A DNA stretch of 64,000 nt from Lewinella sp050633125 (GCF_050633125.1 NZ_JBOEFX010000018.1:62001-126000), one strand, 5' to 3'. Counted from the first letter of the stretch, positions 18,300-27,446 are shown. Notes: generated from the letters alone by a model not told the origin. A program made the numbers and translations.

Positions 18300-19094
18300 T
18301 TACAAACCATTCTGCAGGCGTTTCATCTGCTCCATAAAAGCAGGGCGGCGGCGGCGGGAAACTTCAATTTTTATATCATCATCCATGATTAAATAGCCTC
18401 CGTCTCCTTTGACAAATTTACGCATGAAATTGAGGTTAATCACATGCCTTTTGTGTACCCTGTAGAAATTGAAAGGCACCAACATGTCTTCATATGCCTT
18501 GATCGTTTTAGAGGCGGTAATCTTTTCTCCACCATTAAGGAAGATATGGGTATAATTATCCTCCGCTTCAAAACGAACGACATCTTTGATATTGACAAAA
18601 TAGATGCCATCCAGCGCCGAAATGCTCATTTTTGTAAAAGCATTTGGGTTGTTCATGTAGTTCTGGAAGATATCCAGACGTTTATCGATCTCGTTTTGCT
18701 TGTCGGGGTGAATACGTTCTACCGCTTCTACCAAGGTATCAGGATCAATTGGTTTCATTACATAACCAATCGAGCTGTACTCGCAAGCCTTAATAGCATA
18801 ATCTTCATAAGCCGTGACAAAAATAACATCAAACGATACTGGCTTCAGGCGGTTTAACAGTTGAAATACCAAGCCATCCGGCAAGCTAATGTCCAAAAAA
18901 GCGACATCGGGCTTGATTCGGGAATTAGAAAGCAGCTTGTACCCCTCTTCTACGGACCCGGCAGTGCCAATAATTTCGACTTCTTCACAATGTTCTGCCA
19001 AGAGACTCTTCAGGTTGTTTAATCCGTTGATCTCATCTTCAATGATAACAGCTTTGATCACGTTTACTAGTTTTTGGTTTCCCTCTTCCACCAA
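18300..19094 (-). CDS. LytTR family DNA-binding response regulator
   Basis: A 264-residue regulator. The receiver domain (about 13-130) has the acidic pair Glu19/Asp20, phospho-acceptor Asp68 (FLDISLPDG), Thr94 and Lys114 (MKPID). The LytTR DNA-binding domain (about 160-262) contains VVRFEAEDNYTHIFL and FYRVHKRHVINL. It should bind direct repeats upstream of target promoters when phosphorylated, most likely by the LytS-type kinase encoded at 15714-17645. The peptide gene at 17957-18103 follows it after 196 bp. The first 10 residues may not be translated, since the receiver begins at VIKAVIIEDE. Confidence 0.93.
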   Translation of the reverse strand: MVEEGNQKLVNVIKAVIIEDEINGLNNLKSLLAEHCEEVEIIGTAGSVEEGYKLLSNSRIKPDVAFLDISLPDGLVFQLLNRLKPVSFDVIFVTAYEDYAIKACEYSSIGYVMKPIDPDTLVEAVERIHPDKQNEIDKRLDIFQNYMNNPNAFTKMSISALDGIYFVNIKDVVRFEAEDNYTHIFLNGGEKITASKTIKAYEDMLVPFNFYRVHKRHVINLNFMRKFVKGDGGYLIMDDDIKIEVSRRRRPAFMEQMKRLQNGL

Positions 19095-19251
19095 CGCTAA
19101 ATATTACGCTGAGTGAACAGGAATAAGATAAGTAGGTAAGTATATATAGTGGTAGTTTCTCTTGGTATGCTTGGCCTAATCGCTTACATTGAGTCAACGG
19201 CCAGATATACCCATTACGAAGTGGATTGGGTATAAAAACAAATGTAAGTAT

Positions 19252-19259
19252 TATTTTTG
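19252..19259 (+). promoter_or_regulatory. Candidate -7 box that decides the channel start codon
   Basis: TATTTTTG is an exact TAnnTTTG match. It lies inside the N-terminal extension that would exist if translation began at 19226, and 20 bp before the ATG at 19280, so it supports 19280 as the start. The -33 element is weak (ATTG, about 23 bp upstream). Confidence 0.4.
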
Positions 19260-19279
19260 GCTTTGAAAACAGTCAGTGC

Positions 19280-20182
19280 ATGAGTAAACCGCAGAGCAAA
19301 CCAAAGCGTAAACCAGAACATCCGCCACATATTAGCCCGACACGGGAGAAGTTGCACGAAATCATTTTCGAAGCGGACACCCCTGTGGGCAAGGTCTTTG
19401 ATATTGCTCTACTGATACTCATTGTCCTAAGTATTCTGATGGTCATGCTGGAAAGTATTGACAACTTCCAGGCCAGTCACAAAAAGATCCTGATTATCAT
19501 CGAGTGGGTACTGACCGTCATTTTCACGATAGAATACGTTCTTCGTTTGTGGGCAGTTTACAATCCCTGGAAATATGCCCGCAGTTTTTTTGGCGTTATT
19601 GACCTGCTAGCGATACTGCCTACTTATATCGCTTTTTTCTTTGGTGGAGCGCAAGCTTTTCTGGTTATTCGGGCTTTACGGCTCATGCGAATATTCAGGA
19701 TACTCAAACTTGGGCATTTTCTTTCCGAAGGACAATACATTGCCTCTGCATTGCGGGCCAGTTTTACCAAAATCACGGTGTTCCTCTTCTTCATTTCCAT
19801 CTTGGTCACTATCCTCGGAGCCATTATGTACTTGATCGAAGGTGGTACCAACCAGGGTTTCTCCAATATACCCAGCTCTATTTATTGGGCTATTGTAACC
19901 CTGACAACCGTAGGTTATGGTGATATTACTCCCCTTACTGCCGTAGGAAAGATGCTTTCCGCTATAGTCATGGTACTAGGTTATGCGATCATTGCTGTAC
20001 CTACCGGCATTGTTACGGGTGAATTGATCAAGCAAGCGCGTGACAACCGCAACAATACTCAAGCATGCCGTTATTGCGGTCAGGAAGGCCACGATGACGA
20101 CGCTGAATACTGCAAATACTGCGGTAATATCCTCAATTTACCTAAAATTGAAAATGATGATGAGGAATCCTCAATGTTTTAG
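19280..20182 (+). CDS. Voltage-gated potassium channel family protein with C-terminal zinc ribbon
   Basis: About 300 residues from the chosen start at 19280 (an upstream ATG at 19226 adds 18; numbering below includes them). Six membrane segments lie at about 56-75, 88-108, 120-140, 145-165 (S4 with Arg every third position: RALRLMRIFRILK), 180-203 and 236-262. The potassium selectivity filter TVGYGD is at 228-233. After S6 the tail carries Cys281-x2-Cys284 and Cys296-x2-Cys299, a zinc-ribbon-like module, then an acidic end. The channel should sit in the inner membrane and conduct K+; the ribbon could mediate assembly or sensing. It is monocistronic. Confidence 0.9.
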   Translation: MSKPQSKPKRKPEHPPHISPTREKLHEIIFEADTPVGKVFDIALLILIVLSILMVMLESIDNFQASHKKILIIIEWVLTVIFTIEYVLRLWAVYNPWKYARSFFGVIDLLAILPTYIAFFFGGAQAFLVIRALRLMRIFRILKLGHFLSEGQYIASALRASFTKITVFLFFISILVTILGAIMYLIEGGTNQGFSNIPSSIYWAIVTLTTVGYGDITPLTAVGKMLSAIVMVLGYAIIAVPTGIVTGELIKQARDNRNNTQACRYCGQEGHDDDAEYCKYCGNILNLPKIENDDEESSMF

Positions 20183-20290
20183 GTTTGCTGACTAACCGGC
20201 AAGGCCCTTTCCTTCATTCTTGTGTATGCTTGCAAAACTTTCGGCTTCCCTTCCGTATCTTCCATTTTTTGAAAACACTATTCCCATACC

Positions 20291-22045
20291 ATGGAACCCA
20301 AATCTTTTGATGCCGAAGCTGTATTCCAGCGGGCAATGACTGCCTACCAAACCGGAGAACTGGGAGAAGCTGAACAGCTTTTACGGATCATTCTTGTAGA
20401 AATGCCTGACCACGACGGCATTATGGTAACCTTAGGTGGCGTCTTACTCGCCGGTGGCCAGATAGCCGCAAGTATTGAGATAATTCAGCAAGCGCTTCAA
20501 CTTAATAGTACTAACCCCGATGCCTATTTAAACCTGGGTATCGCCTATCAACAAAATGGGCAGACTGAAGAAGCAATTAGTGCTATTCGACAAGCTGCTC
20601 AGTTTGCCCCTCAACGCCCCGACATTGGGTATAATCTGGCCAATGTGCTCCTGGAGACCCAACAATTTCCGGAGGCAATAGCCATTTTGCAAGAGATTAT
20701 CGGACAACAGCCCAATTTTCTCCAAGCCTACCATACGCTGGGTGCCGTTTACCGTTATCAGCAAAAAACAGAAGCGGCTCAACAAACCTACGAGCAAGCA
20801 CTCCTGGTTGCGCCTAATGACCTCCTGACACTTACCACACTCGGCAACTTTTTGGCCGACAATGGTCAAACAACTATAGCTACGGAGGTTTTTCAGCGCA
20901 CCATCCAGGCCCACCCCGATCACTTTATGGGCTACGCCCTACTTGGCAAATTTTATCTCGACCTTGGTAAAAATGAAGATGGACTTAAGACATTAGAAAA
21001 AGCTTATTCTCTACACCCTGAGGACCTAAATATCAACATCTTACTTGGCAATGCCAACAAGGAAGTTGGCCGCATCGACCAAGCAGAACAGTTTTATCGA
21101 AGAGCCTTGGATATTAGTCCTGGCAATCCCGGAGCGCTCAGCAATTTCCGTCGACTGATGAGCAATAAAATCCCCTATTGGCATTTTGAAATGCTTGCTG
21201 ATAGCGAACGGAATGATGCTTACCAAGCTGCTATTGAAAAGGTCGTCACTCCTGACACACGCGTATTGGATATCGGCACAGGATCGGGCTTATTGTCAAT
21301 GATGGCCGCTCGGGCAGGTGCAGAACGTGTGGTTGCCTGCGAAATGAATGAGCGCCTGGCGGCTACCGCCGATGAAATCATCAGCCTCAACGGCTACGAT
21401 AAACAAATCAACCTTTTCTCTAAAAAGTCGACCCAATTAAAAGTCGGGAAAGAAATAAAAGAGCAGGTAGATTTAATCATTTCAGAGATTCTGGATGTAG
21501 GAGCCTTAGGAGAAGGCGTCTTGCCATCGATCCGACATGCTGTTCATAATCTGGCAAAACCGGAAGTTAAACTCATCCCGGCAGGGCTTCAGCTACATGG
21601 CCAGCTCATTGAAATCCCATTCCGAAGCAGGATTTCCCCCGTAAGGGAGATCGCTGGTTTTGACCTGTCTCCTTTTGAACAGTTTCGTATTCCAGATGAG
21701 TATTTTAGAATCATCCTCAAGGCAGAAAATTACCAAGAGCTTTCGCCCGTCACCCCTTTGATGACGATAGATTTTTACCAGCTTCCTCCTGCCGTCCCTG
21801 ATGACCAACCACGAGAAACGTTGCTCGAATTCCCTATTCAGAAAAGCGGCACTATGCACGCCGTTGTTTTTTGGTTTGACCTAAAGCTTGATGAGAAAAT
21901 CACCGTGTCTTCACGGCCTAACGGAGAGCTAGAGCACTGGGGGCAGGCGCTGTTCTGTTTTCCTGAGCCCAGAGATGTTCACGCCGGTGAGAAGGTGGCT
22001 GTTCGAATGTTGCAGAGTGATATGATGATACGGTTTAGGCTCTGA
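20291..22045 (+). CDS. TPR protein with protein arginine methyltransferase-like domain
   Basis: A 584-residue protein. Residues 5-290 hold about eight TPR repeats; 300-584 form a class I SAM-dependent methyltransferase. The SAM motif I is VLDIGTGSG (325-333), the post-I acidic residue Glu351 lies in ACEMN, and the double-E loop has Glu399 and Glu408 (SEILDVGALGEG). A beta-barrel-like C-terminal part contains VVFWFDL (525-531) and HWGQ (549-552), corresponding to the THW loop region. This layout resembles eukaryotic PRMT9/PRMT7 more than ordinary bacterial enzymes. It should methylate a protein or peptide in the cytoplasm; arginine as the target residue is inferred. Confidence 0.82.
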   Translation: MEPKSFDAEAVFQRAMTAYQTGELGEAEQLLRIILVEMPDHDGIMVTLGGVLLAGGQIAASIEIIQQALQLNSTNPDAYLNLGIAYQQNGQTEEAISAIRQAAQFAPQRPDIGYNLANVLLETQQFPEAIAILQEIIGQQPNFLQAYHTLGAVYRYQQKTEAAQQTYEQALLVAPNDLLTLTTLGNFLADNGQTTIATEVFQRTIQAHPDHFMGYALLGKFYLDLGKNEDGLKTLEKAYSLHPEDLNINILLGNANKEVGRIDQAEQFYRRALDISPGNPGALSNFRRLMSNKIPYWHFEMLADSERNDAYQAAIEKVVTPDTRVLDIGTGSGLLSMMAARAGAERVVACEMNERLAATADEIISLNGYDKQINLFSKKSTQLKVGKEIKEQVDLIISEILDVGALGEGVLPSIRHAVHNLAKPEVKLIPAGLQLHGQLIEIPFRSRISPVREIAGFDLSPFEQFRIPDEYFRIILKAENYQELSPVTPLMTIDFYQLPPAVPDDQPRETLLEFPIQKSGTMHAVVFWFDLKLDEKITVSSRPNGELEHWGQALFCFPEPRDVHAGEKVAVRMLQSDMMIRFRL

Positions 22046-22433
22046 GAGTTCGTTGAATGAGTGTAAGGGTGTAAAAGTTGGTTGGATGGTTTGAGGATTG
22101 GTGTCCCAATTTTAGTGCGAGGGTGAGGAGTGCGGGGGGGGGGAATGGCTTACTGAGTAAGTCCTACAAAAGGGAAATGTTCTCTTTGGGAGTCGCTCTA
22201 AACCAGACAAATTCTACTTTCCTCATCGATGAGCTCATCGCTTGAAATGGAAGATAGAGCCTACTTGTGTGCAAGGCAGCGCCTGGAATTCGGGGCGTTC
22301 CGATCTTCCATCGAAAACCCCGGACAAAGGACAGCAGTGGTACCGAAGGTAAGAACGAATGGCCTGGTGCCTTCTCCCGTCCCGACTTTTCTAGTCGGGA
22401 CGGGAGAAGGCATGGCCCCAAATAAAGGCTGGC
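22046..22433. other. Intergenic region with repeats and hairpins
   Basis: 388 bp between convergent genes. It contains a run of ten G (22134-22143), the palindrome CGATGAGCTCATCG (22226-22239), an inverted TGGAAGAT/ATCTTCCA pair around 22247 and 22306, and the long hairpin at 22368-22412. No coding frame is convincing. A 13-mer TGTAAGGGTGTAA near 22070 recurs near 60698. Confidence 0.5.
22368..22412 (-). terminator. Perfect 19-bp terminator hairpin at the end of the polysaccharide locus
   Basis: Arms 22368-22386 and 22394-22412 are exact reverse complements with a 7-base loop. The hairpin lies 22 bp after the stop of the last gene of the minus-strand locus. Confidence 0.7.
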
Positions 22434-23513
22434 TTATAAAAAGTCTGGGCCAAACACCTCGCCTACTTGGGTACGGAGCATTTTAATTTCCTGCTCGCGA
22501 GACTTTGGGCAGATCATCAAAACATCGCCTTCGTCGACGACAATGTAATCGTCAAGACCTGCGACTACGGCCAGCTTGTCGCCAGTGATCCGTACCAGGG
22601 TATTGTGGGTATCATGCAGGAGGATGGCCTTACCCTGAGTGGCGTTTCCATCTTCGTCTTGTTTCATTTCTTGGTGAAGGCTCACCCAAGCACCGAGATC
22701 ACTCCAGCCAAACTGGGCAGGAATAGTGAAGACATTGGTGGCTTTTTCCATAATCGCGTAATCGACAGAAATCTTGGGGGTTTGAGGATACATTTCGTCG
22801 ATAAAGGCCTGTTCCTCCTCTGTATTGTAACAGGCAAGGTTTTGCCCCAACAGCTTGGTGATTTCCGGTGCATGCTTGTTAAAAGCTTCCAGAACAGTAG
22901 CCGCACGCCAAACAAAAATGCCAGCATTCCAAAGGTAATCGCCACTGGCCAGAAACTCACGAGCAACCTTTAATTCAGGTTTTTCTGTAAACCTCTTTAC
23001 GGGATAAACGCCGTCTTCCCCTTGGCTAAATTGGATGTAACCATAGCCTGTATGTGGGCTATCCGGGGCAATGCCCAAGGTAACCAAGGCATCGTTTTCT
23101 TCCGTAAACGACAGGGCTTTTCGAATGTTATCGACGAAAAGAGGCTCGTTGTTAATGAGGGCATCACTGGGGGCAATGACCAGATTTGCCTTGGGGTCGA
23201 GCTGGTGGAGCTTGAAAGCCGTGTAGGCTACGCAAGGTGCTGTATTGTTGCGAGAGGGTTCGCACAAAATCTGATTCTCCGTCAACTCGGGGAGGTGCTC
23301 CAACACCTGCGCTTTGTACTGTGCATTGGTAACAATAAAAATATGCTCTGCGGAAGTAAGGTGTAGGAAGCGCTCGAAAGTGAGCCTCAACAAGCTTTTA
23401 CCCGTGCCCAAAATGTCTAAAAACTGCTTGGGGCGCTCTTCGCGGCTGGCTGGCCAAAAACGGGAACCGACGCCACCCGCCATTATTGCTACGTAAGTGT
23501 GTTGATCTTGCAT
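22434..23513 (-). CDS. manC: Mannose-1-phosphate guanylyltransferase
   Basis: A 359-residue nucleotidyltransferase converting mannose 1-phosphate and GTP to GDP-mannose. The signature GGVGSRFWPASREERPKQ (13-30) binds the nucleotide, and the sugar-binding motif FTEKPE follows near residue 155. It lacks the C-terminal cupin isomerase domain of bifunctional ManC/AlgA proteins, so phosphomannose isomerase must be encoded elsewhere. It is the last gene of the polysaccharide locus, 140 bp from the upstream glycosyltransferase, and supplies a donor for mannose or its derivatives (fucose, rhamnose, perosamine). Confidence 0.9.
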   Translation of the reverse strand: MQDQHTYVAIMAGGVGSRFWPASREERPKQFLDILGTGKSLLRLTFERFLHLTSAEHIFIVTNAQYKAQVLEHLPELTENQILCEPSRNNTAPCVAYTAFKLHQLDPKANLVIAPSDALINNEPLFVDNIRKALSFTEENDALVTLGIAPDSPHTGYGYIQFSQGEDGVYPVKRFTEKPELKVAREFLASGDYLWNAGIFVWRAATVLEAFNKHAPEITKLLGQNLACYNTEEEQAFIDEMYPQTPKISVDYAIMEKATNVFTIPAQFGWSDLGAWVSLHQEMKQDEDGNATQGKAILLHDTHNTLVRITGDKLAVVAGLDDYIVVDEGDVLMICPKSREQEIKMLRTQVGEVFGPDFL

Positions 23514-23653
23514 GAAGGAGAATAAATGCGTTTTGTTAATTGGTCGCTAAGATAAGAAGGTTTTGGGGAATGGTGCAGGGGGTTGCGAAGTGCGGGGGTG
23601 CGGGGAAAAGCTCCGACTTTTGGTGCGGGGTGCGACTAGTGGCTCTTTCGTAA

Positions 23654-24937
23654 TTATTTTTGCAGATTATTCAACAGATTATCCATCTGGTTTTCCCAAG
23701 TATAAGGCTGAAGTTTGTGGGGATCGATCCGCCAAGGGAGGGCACCGGAAAAGGCCCAGGTGCGGTAGGCGTGTAGGAGAAAAGTACGTAGTTGACCTGT
23801 ACTTTCGGGGGCTTCGCTAGCATAGACAAAACCCGCCCCGGTTTGTTCTACCACCTGACTGAGTTCGGGGTCAGGGGGACCGTGAAGAAGCGTAATGATC
23901 GGCCGACCAGCAGAGAGGTAACTTCCCAGCTTGGCAGTCATGATGCCGCCATAATCTTTGGCTGACCAAGAGAGCAACAAGTTGAGTTGACTTTTGCTTT
24001 GCATTTCCTGCGCCTGAACAAGGGGGACCATGCCGTGATTGGTACTGAGGTAGCCGAGCGTGTGGCGAGCCGTCCATTCTTGCCAGAGAGCGCCATCTTT
24101 TCCTGCATAATGCAGTTCCAGATGAGCAGGATTGAGCTCACCTTCATTAATCAGCTCCCTTAACAACTGTAGTAGCGGTTCCGCTGATTGAAGGCCAGGG
24201 TATAAAGACCCCGTATAAGTAATGGTAAAATGCTGTGAGGCTGGTGCTGTGAGAAAACCGTTGGGTAACCTGGCCAGTCCATTGCGGACGACGATCACCT
24301 GATGATGATCATTGCGCAAGCGCTTTGCCAAGCCATCAGAAACCGTGGTCACTATATCAGCCCGTTTGAGCAGGCGTTTCTGCCACCAGGTCTGCAAGCG
24401 CGGCCACCAGACATCGCGCCGTACGGGATCAACGGGCAGATCACGAAAATCTGCGATCCATACGAGGTGAGGGAAACGTTTCTTCAGGCGGTATGCTACC
24501 AGGTGATCGGCCCAAGGGCGGAAGGAACTAAAAAGGTGGGTTATCTCTTCCTGCTCGATGAGTTTTGCAGCGATGCGGTAGCTTTCCTTCAGGTAAGTGT
24601 AGCCCCCATCGCCGGTGAAGAGGATGAAGGGGTAAGCGTGATAGAGGGAACGGAAGAAGGTGTGACTCTTACTACTTTTCTCACTTATCGCTAAATGCCC
24701 TGCCTCCTGACGGTGGCCCGCCCTTCTTGCACGAAGGTCTCTGGTGGGGATCAATTTGACATTTACAGAAGAGCCTGTTGTAAGATCAGCATCCTGAGGA
24801 AATATCGACTGATTGGCTGAGGTTTGTACCGAATAGGGAATCCCTCTTTTTGCCAATTGCATAGAAATATGGTACCACCGCAAGCTGCCGGGGTGGCTGA
24901 CGGGAGGGTACTTATAGGCAAAGAGAAGGAAGTGCAT
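23654..24937 (-). CDS. Glycosyltransferase, GT4-like
   Basis: A 427-residue GT-B glycosyltransferase. The N-terminus FLLFAYKYPPVSHPGSLRWY is the usual first beta strand plus acceptor loop, and the central IADFRDLPVDP and ITYTGSLYPG segments mark the domain junction and donor-domain start. The C-terminal donor site includes GSYLSAGRPIITL. It is cytoplasmic at the membrane and transfers an unknown sugar. It starts 2 bp before the stop of the upstream membrane protein gene, so the genes are cotranslated. Confidence 0.85.
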   Translation of the reverse strand: MHFLLFAYKYPPVSHPGSLRWYHISMQLAKRGIPYSVQTSANQSIFPQDADLTTGSSVNVKLIPTRDLRARRAGHRQEAGHLAISEKSSKSHTFFRSLYHAYPFILFTGDGGYTYLKESYRIAAKLIEQEEITHLFSSFRPWADHLVAYRLKKRFPHLVWIADFRDLPVDPVRRDVWWPRLQTWWQKRLLKRADIVTTVSDGLAKRLRNDHHQVIVVRNGLARLPNGFLTAPASQHFTITYTGSLYPGLQSAEPLLQLLRELINEGELNPAHLELHYAGKDGALWQEWTARHTLGYLSTNHGMVPLVQAQEMQSKSQLNLLLSWSAKDYGGIMTAKLGSYLSAGRPIITLLHGPPDPELSQVVEQTGAGFVYASEAPESTGQLRTFLLHAYRTWAFSGALPWRIDPHKLQPYTWENQMDNLLNNLQK

Positions 24938-24939
24938 GG

Positions 24940-26406
24940 TTATTGCTTTTTATAAACAACTCTTGTTCCTGGGTGCAACGACCAATAGTAATTCATTCCT
25001 GTTTCACCCTTATTCCACATTCGGTCATAAAGAGGGTCATAGCCCATAAAGGTAGGTACTGACAAGGGGTTAACTTCACAAATATCAGCTTGACAAATAC
25101 GCAATTCTTGTTCAATGTTCTGCATTTCTTTGGTGTATTGCTGTGGAACCCCTTGAAAGAGTTGTAGGTAAGCGGCACCTATATTCGCTTCTACCTTTAC
25201 AAGGTCCAGGTAAGTACCGTTTCTTTTATCAGGATTTCGATCTAAACTCAAGCCTCCACAGAAAAAATTAAGCACTACGAAAACAGCCATTACAATGCCA
25301 AAAACGGGACTTATAGCCAACGGTAACCGCTTTTTATTTTTGCTAAAAAAAGATTGAGAAAGACTAAGCCCCCAGCCTATTATAGAAATACAGAAAATCA
25401 AGAATAATAAATCTACAATCCTTTCTGGTAAAGAGGTACCTCCCGTTCCATACATAAGAGGAAAAAGTGACAATGGAATAAGCCCTACGCTGACCAACCA
25501 AAGCCAAGGTTTCGTGAAAATCATAAAATGCTGATCCTTAAAAAACACACGCTGAATCGCTAACAGGCTGATACAAACAGGTATCAACATACTGTTTGTC
25601 AACCATTCGATGATTAAAAACATGCTTACACCTAAGCTTAATCCGCCTGCATACAGAAATGATTTCCCCGCAGGGTAAAGCTCCATTCGAGCATAATTGC
25701 CCGGAGCAGCGAGTGTTAAACAGCTACTCAAGAAAGTTACTAGAAGCACCATACACACCCCTGCGGGAACCTGGCCGTATTTTCGATAACAAAACAAACT
25801 TATCCCGCTGATCAACACCAACAAATGCATCATCGTCATCTCGTTGGTTCCTATCGCTAGGAATGTTAACCCAGCAAGTAAAAAATAGGATTTACGGCCC
25901 TTAAAATCTGTAGTTATTACTCGCCACCATCCAGCTGCAAGCAAAAAGCTTAGTGCAAAGCCCAGGTGGTAAATTGGCATACAAGTAAAGCGGAGTAAAC
26001 TATCATAAGTATTCGTAATTTGATCAAGAAATAGTAACCAACAACTCCCACCTATGAAAAAACCCGGTAGCGGCCGGGTTATTTTTACAAAAACGTAAAT
26101 AAGACATATCGGAATCAGCAGTAAAAAAATAAGCACCACTGATCGAAAAGTGGTTAAGGTGTACCAATAAGGCAAACTGCTCAAGATAGCCGTACTGGTG
26201 TATCGTCCTCCTGTCTTTTGATACCAAAACCATTGGGCCTCCATATAATTCAGCTCTGAGGTCATAACTGGAAAATTCCCCAACCAGTCCCATTCATGAA
26301 CCCCTAGCGGATAAAGGAATTGGGTCATCACAATAAAAGGTAGCCCTCCCAGTAGTAACAGGGTAGCGAAGATGGCGGTAATTATTCGCAGACTTTTCAT
26401 GCTCAC
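24940..26406 (-). CDS. Multispanning membrane protein, DUF6056-like
   Basis: A 488-residue integral membrane protein with about 11 hydrophobic helices and a C-terminal soluble segment (about 390-488). The loop AAPGNYARMEL and the general plan resemble the DUF6056/GT-C type glucosyltransferase or polymerase-like proteins. It may be a GT-C sugar transferase or a second polymerase for the polysaccharide; neither is shown by the sequence. Its start overlaps the stop of the upstream glycosyltransferase by 4 bp. Confidence 0.72.
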   Translation of the reverse strand: MSMKSLRIITAIFATLLLLGGLPFIVMTQFLYPLGVHEWDWLGNFPVMTSELNYMEAQWFWYQKTGGRYTSTAILSSLPYWYTLTTFRSVVLIFLLLIPICLIYVFVKITRPLPGFFIGGSCWLLFLDQITNTYDSLLRFTCMPIYHLGFALSFLLAAGWWRVITTDFKGRKSYFLLAGLTFLAIGTNEMTMMHLLVLISGISLFCYRKYGQVPAGVCMVLLVTFLSSCLTLAAPGNYARMELYPAGKSFLYAGGLSLGVSMFLIIEWLTNSMLIPVCISLLAIQRVFFKDQHFMIFTKPWLWLVSVGLIPLSLFPLMYGTGGTSLPERIVDLLFLIFCISIIGWGLSLSQSFFSKNKKRLPLAISPVFGIVMAVFVVLNFFCGGLSLDRNPDKRNGTYLDLVKVEANIGAAYLQLFQGVPQQYTKEMQNIEQELRICQADICEVNPLSVPTFMGYDPLYDRMWNKGETGMNYYWSLHPGTRVVYKKQ

Positions 26407-27446
26407 CCCAATAAGTCTTGTATAATCTCCAAATACTGTTGTGCTACAATTGTTTCACTGTACCCCTCTTGTACAAGTTTACGGCCATTATTGCCTAATT
26501 GGCTTAATTCTTCTGGTTTGCTACGGGAAGCTTGCAGAATTGCTTCAGCCAGAGCTGCCGAGGAACGAGCGGGAACTCGCCAGCCTGTTTTTCTGGGAAC
26601 AGCCAACTCCCGGCAACCAGGAACATCCGTAGCAATAATAGGCTTACCCATCGACATAGATTCCAACAAGCTACGTGGGATGCCTTCTCGGTAACTGGGT
26701 AAAATAACTACTTGGCTACGACCAATGTATTGCCGAACATTTTCTTGATAACCATGGTAGGCTACCCGAGGGAGGTCGATGCCAGCCGTCCATATTTTTT
26801 CCGGGATACAACGTGGGTGCTGGCGGTCAAGCTCTCCGACCAAATGAAGATGGGCATCGGGTAGCAGGTGATGAATTTGATGCCAGGCATTAAACAATTC
26901 TTCCAGTCCTTTATCAATTAACATTCTACCCAAAAACAGAAAGTGCTTGGCAGGGGAAGATACCACTAGGTCATTGGGAGCAAACTCATCCATATCAATC
27001 CCCGAGCCGGGAATCAACTGCCACTCCTTAGCTTTTACGCCAATTTTTTGCAAGGATTCCAGGTCATGGGCATTTTGCCCAACAATGACGTTAGACGCTG
27101 GCAAACTAAAGCGATAGAGGGCTTGAGTAATCTTGCGCAACAACACCCCATTGAGCCAGGTTGTCCCCAGGCCAGTGATCGTCGCAATAGAAGGAATACC
27201 TACTTTTTGGGCGGCTACACTACCGTAAATATTAGGTTTTATGGTAAAATGGAGAATGAGATCGGGCCGTAAGTCTCCGTATTTTCTCACCAATGTCTTG
27301 TATAACAAAACATCGCTGACTGGGCCGTTGCCATATTGCTGTAAACTAGATAGATCAATAAAACGCAGGCCTGCTTTTTCCAGCAATTTTTCTTTGCCGT
27401 CTGCGGGTGCTAGTGCAATAACATTATACCCTTCCTGTAGAAGCAT
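26403..27446 (-). CDS. Glycosyltransferase family 4 protein, start codon unresolved
   Basis: 347 residues from the first ATG. Donor-site features are FLFLGRMLIDKGLEEL (GT4 domain start), LPSYREGIPRSLLESMSMGKPII (E-x7-E-like motif) and TDVPGCRE. The frame continues upstream for 28 codons to a TAA and encodes IQPSILLVSNSAFNILHFRR, the canonical first strand of this family, yet contains no ATG, GTG or TTG. So the true start is either non-canonical or lost through a base error. The Nudix gene upstream would overlap it by about 10 bp. It is probably an early transferase in repeat-unit assembly. Confidence 0.82.
   Translation of the reverse strand: MLLQEGYNVIALAPADGKEKLLEKAGLRFIDLSSLQQYGNGPVSDVLLYKTLVRKYGDLRPDLILHFTIKPNIYGSVAAQKVGIPSIATITGLGTTWLNGVLLRKITQALYRFSLPASNVIVGQNAHDLESLQKIGVKAKEWQLIPGSGIDMDEFAPNDLVVSSPAKHFLFLGRMLIDKGLEELFNAWHQIHHLLPDAHLHLVGELDRQHPRCIPEKIWTAGIDLPRVAYHGYQENVRQYIGRSQVVILPSYREGIPRSLLESMSMGKPIIATDVPGCRELAVPRKTGWRVPARSSAALAEAILQASRSKPEELSQLGNNGRKLVQEGYSETIVAQQYLEIIQDLLG

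Noticed and set aside
22229..22486. An 85-codon plus-strand frame at the end of the mannose-1-phosphate guanylyltransferase gene
   Set aside because: It crosses the terminator hairpin and ends inside the real gene; its sequence reflects the inverted repeat.
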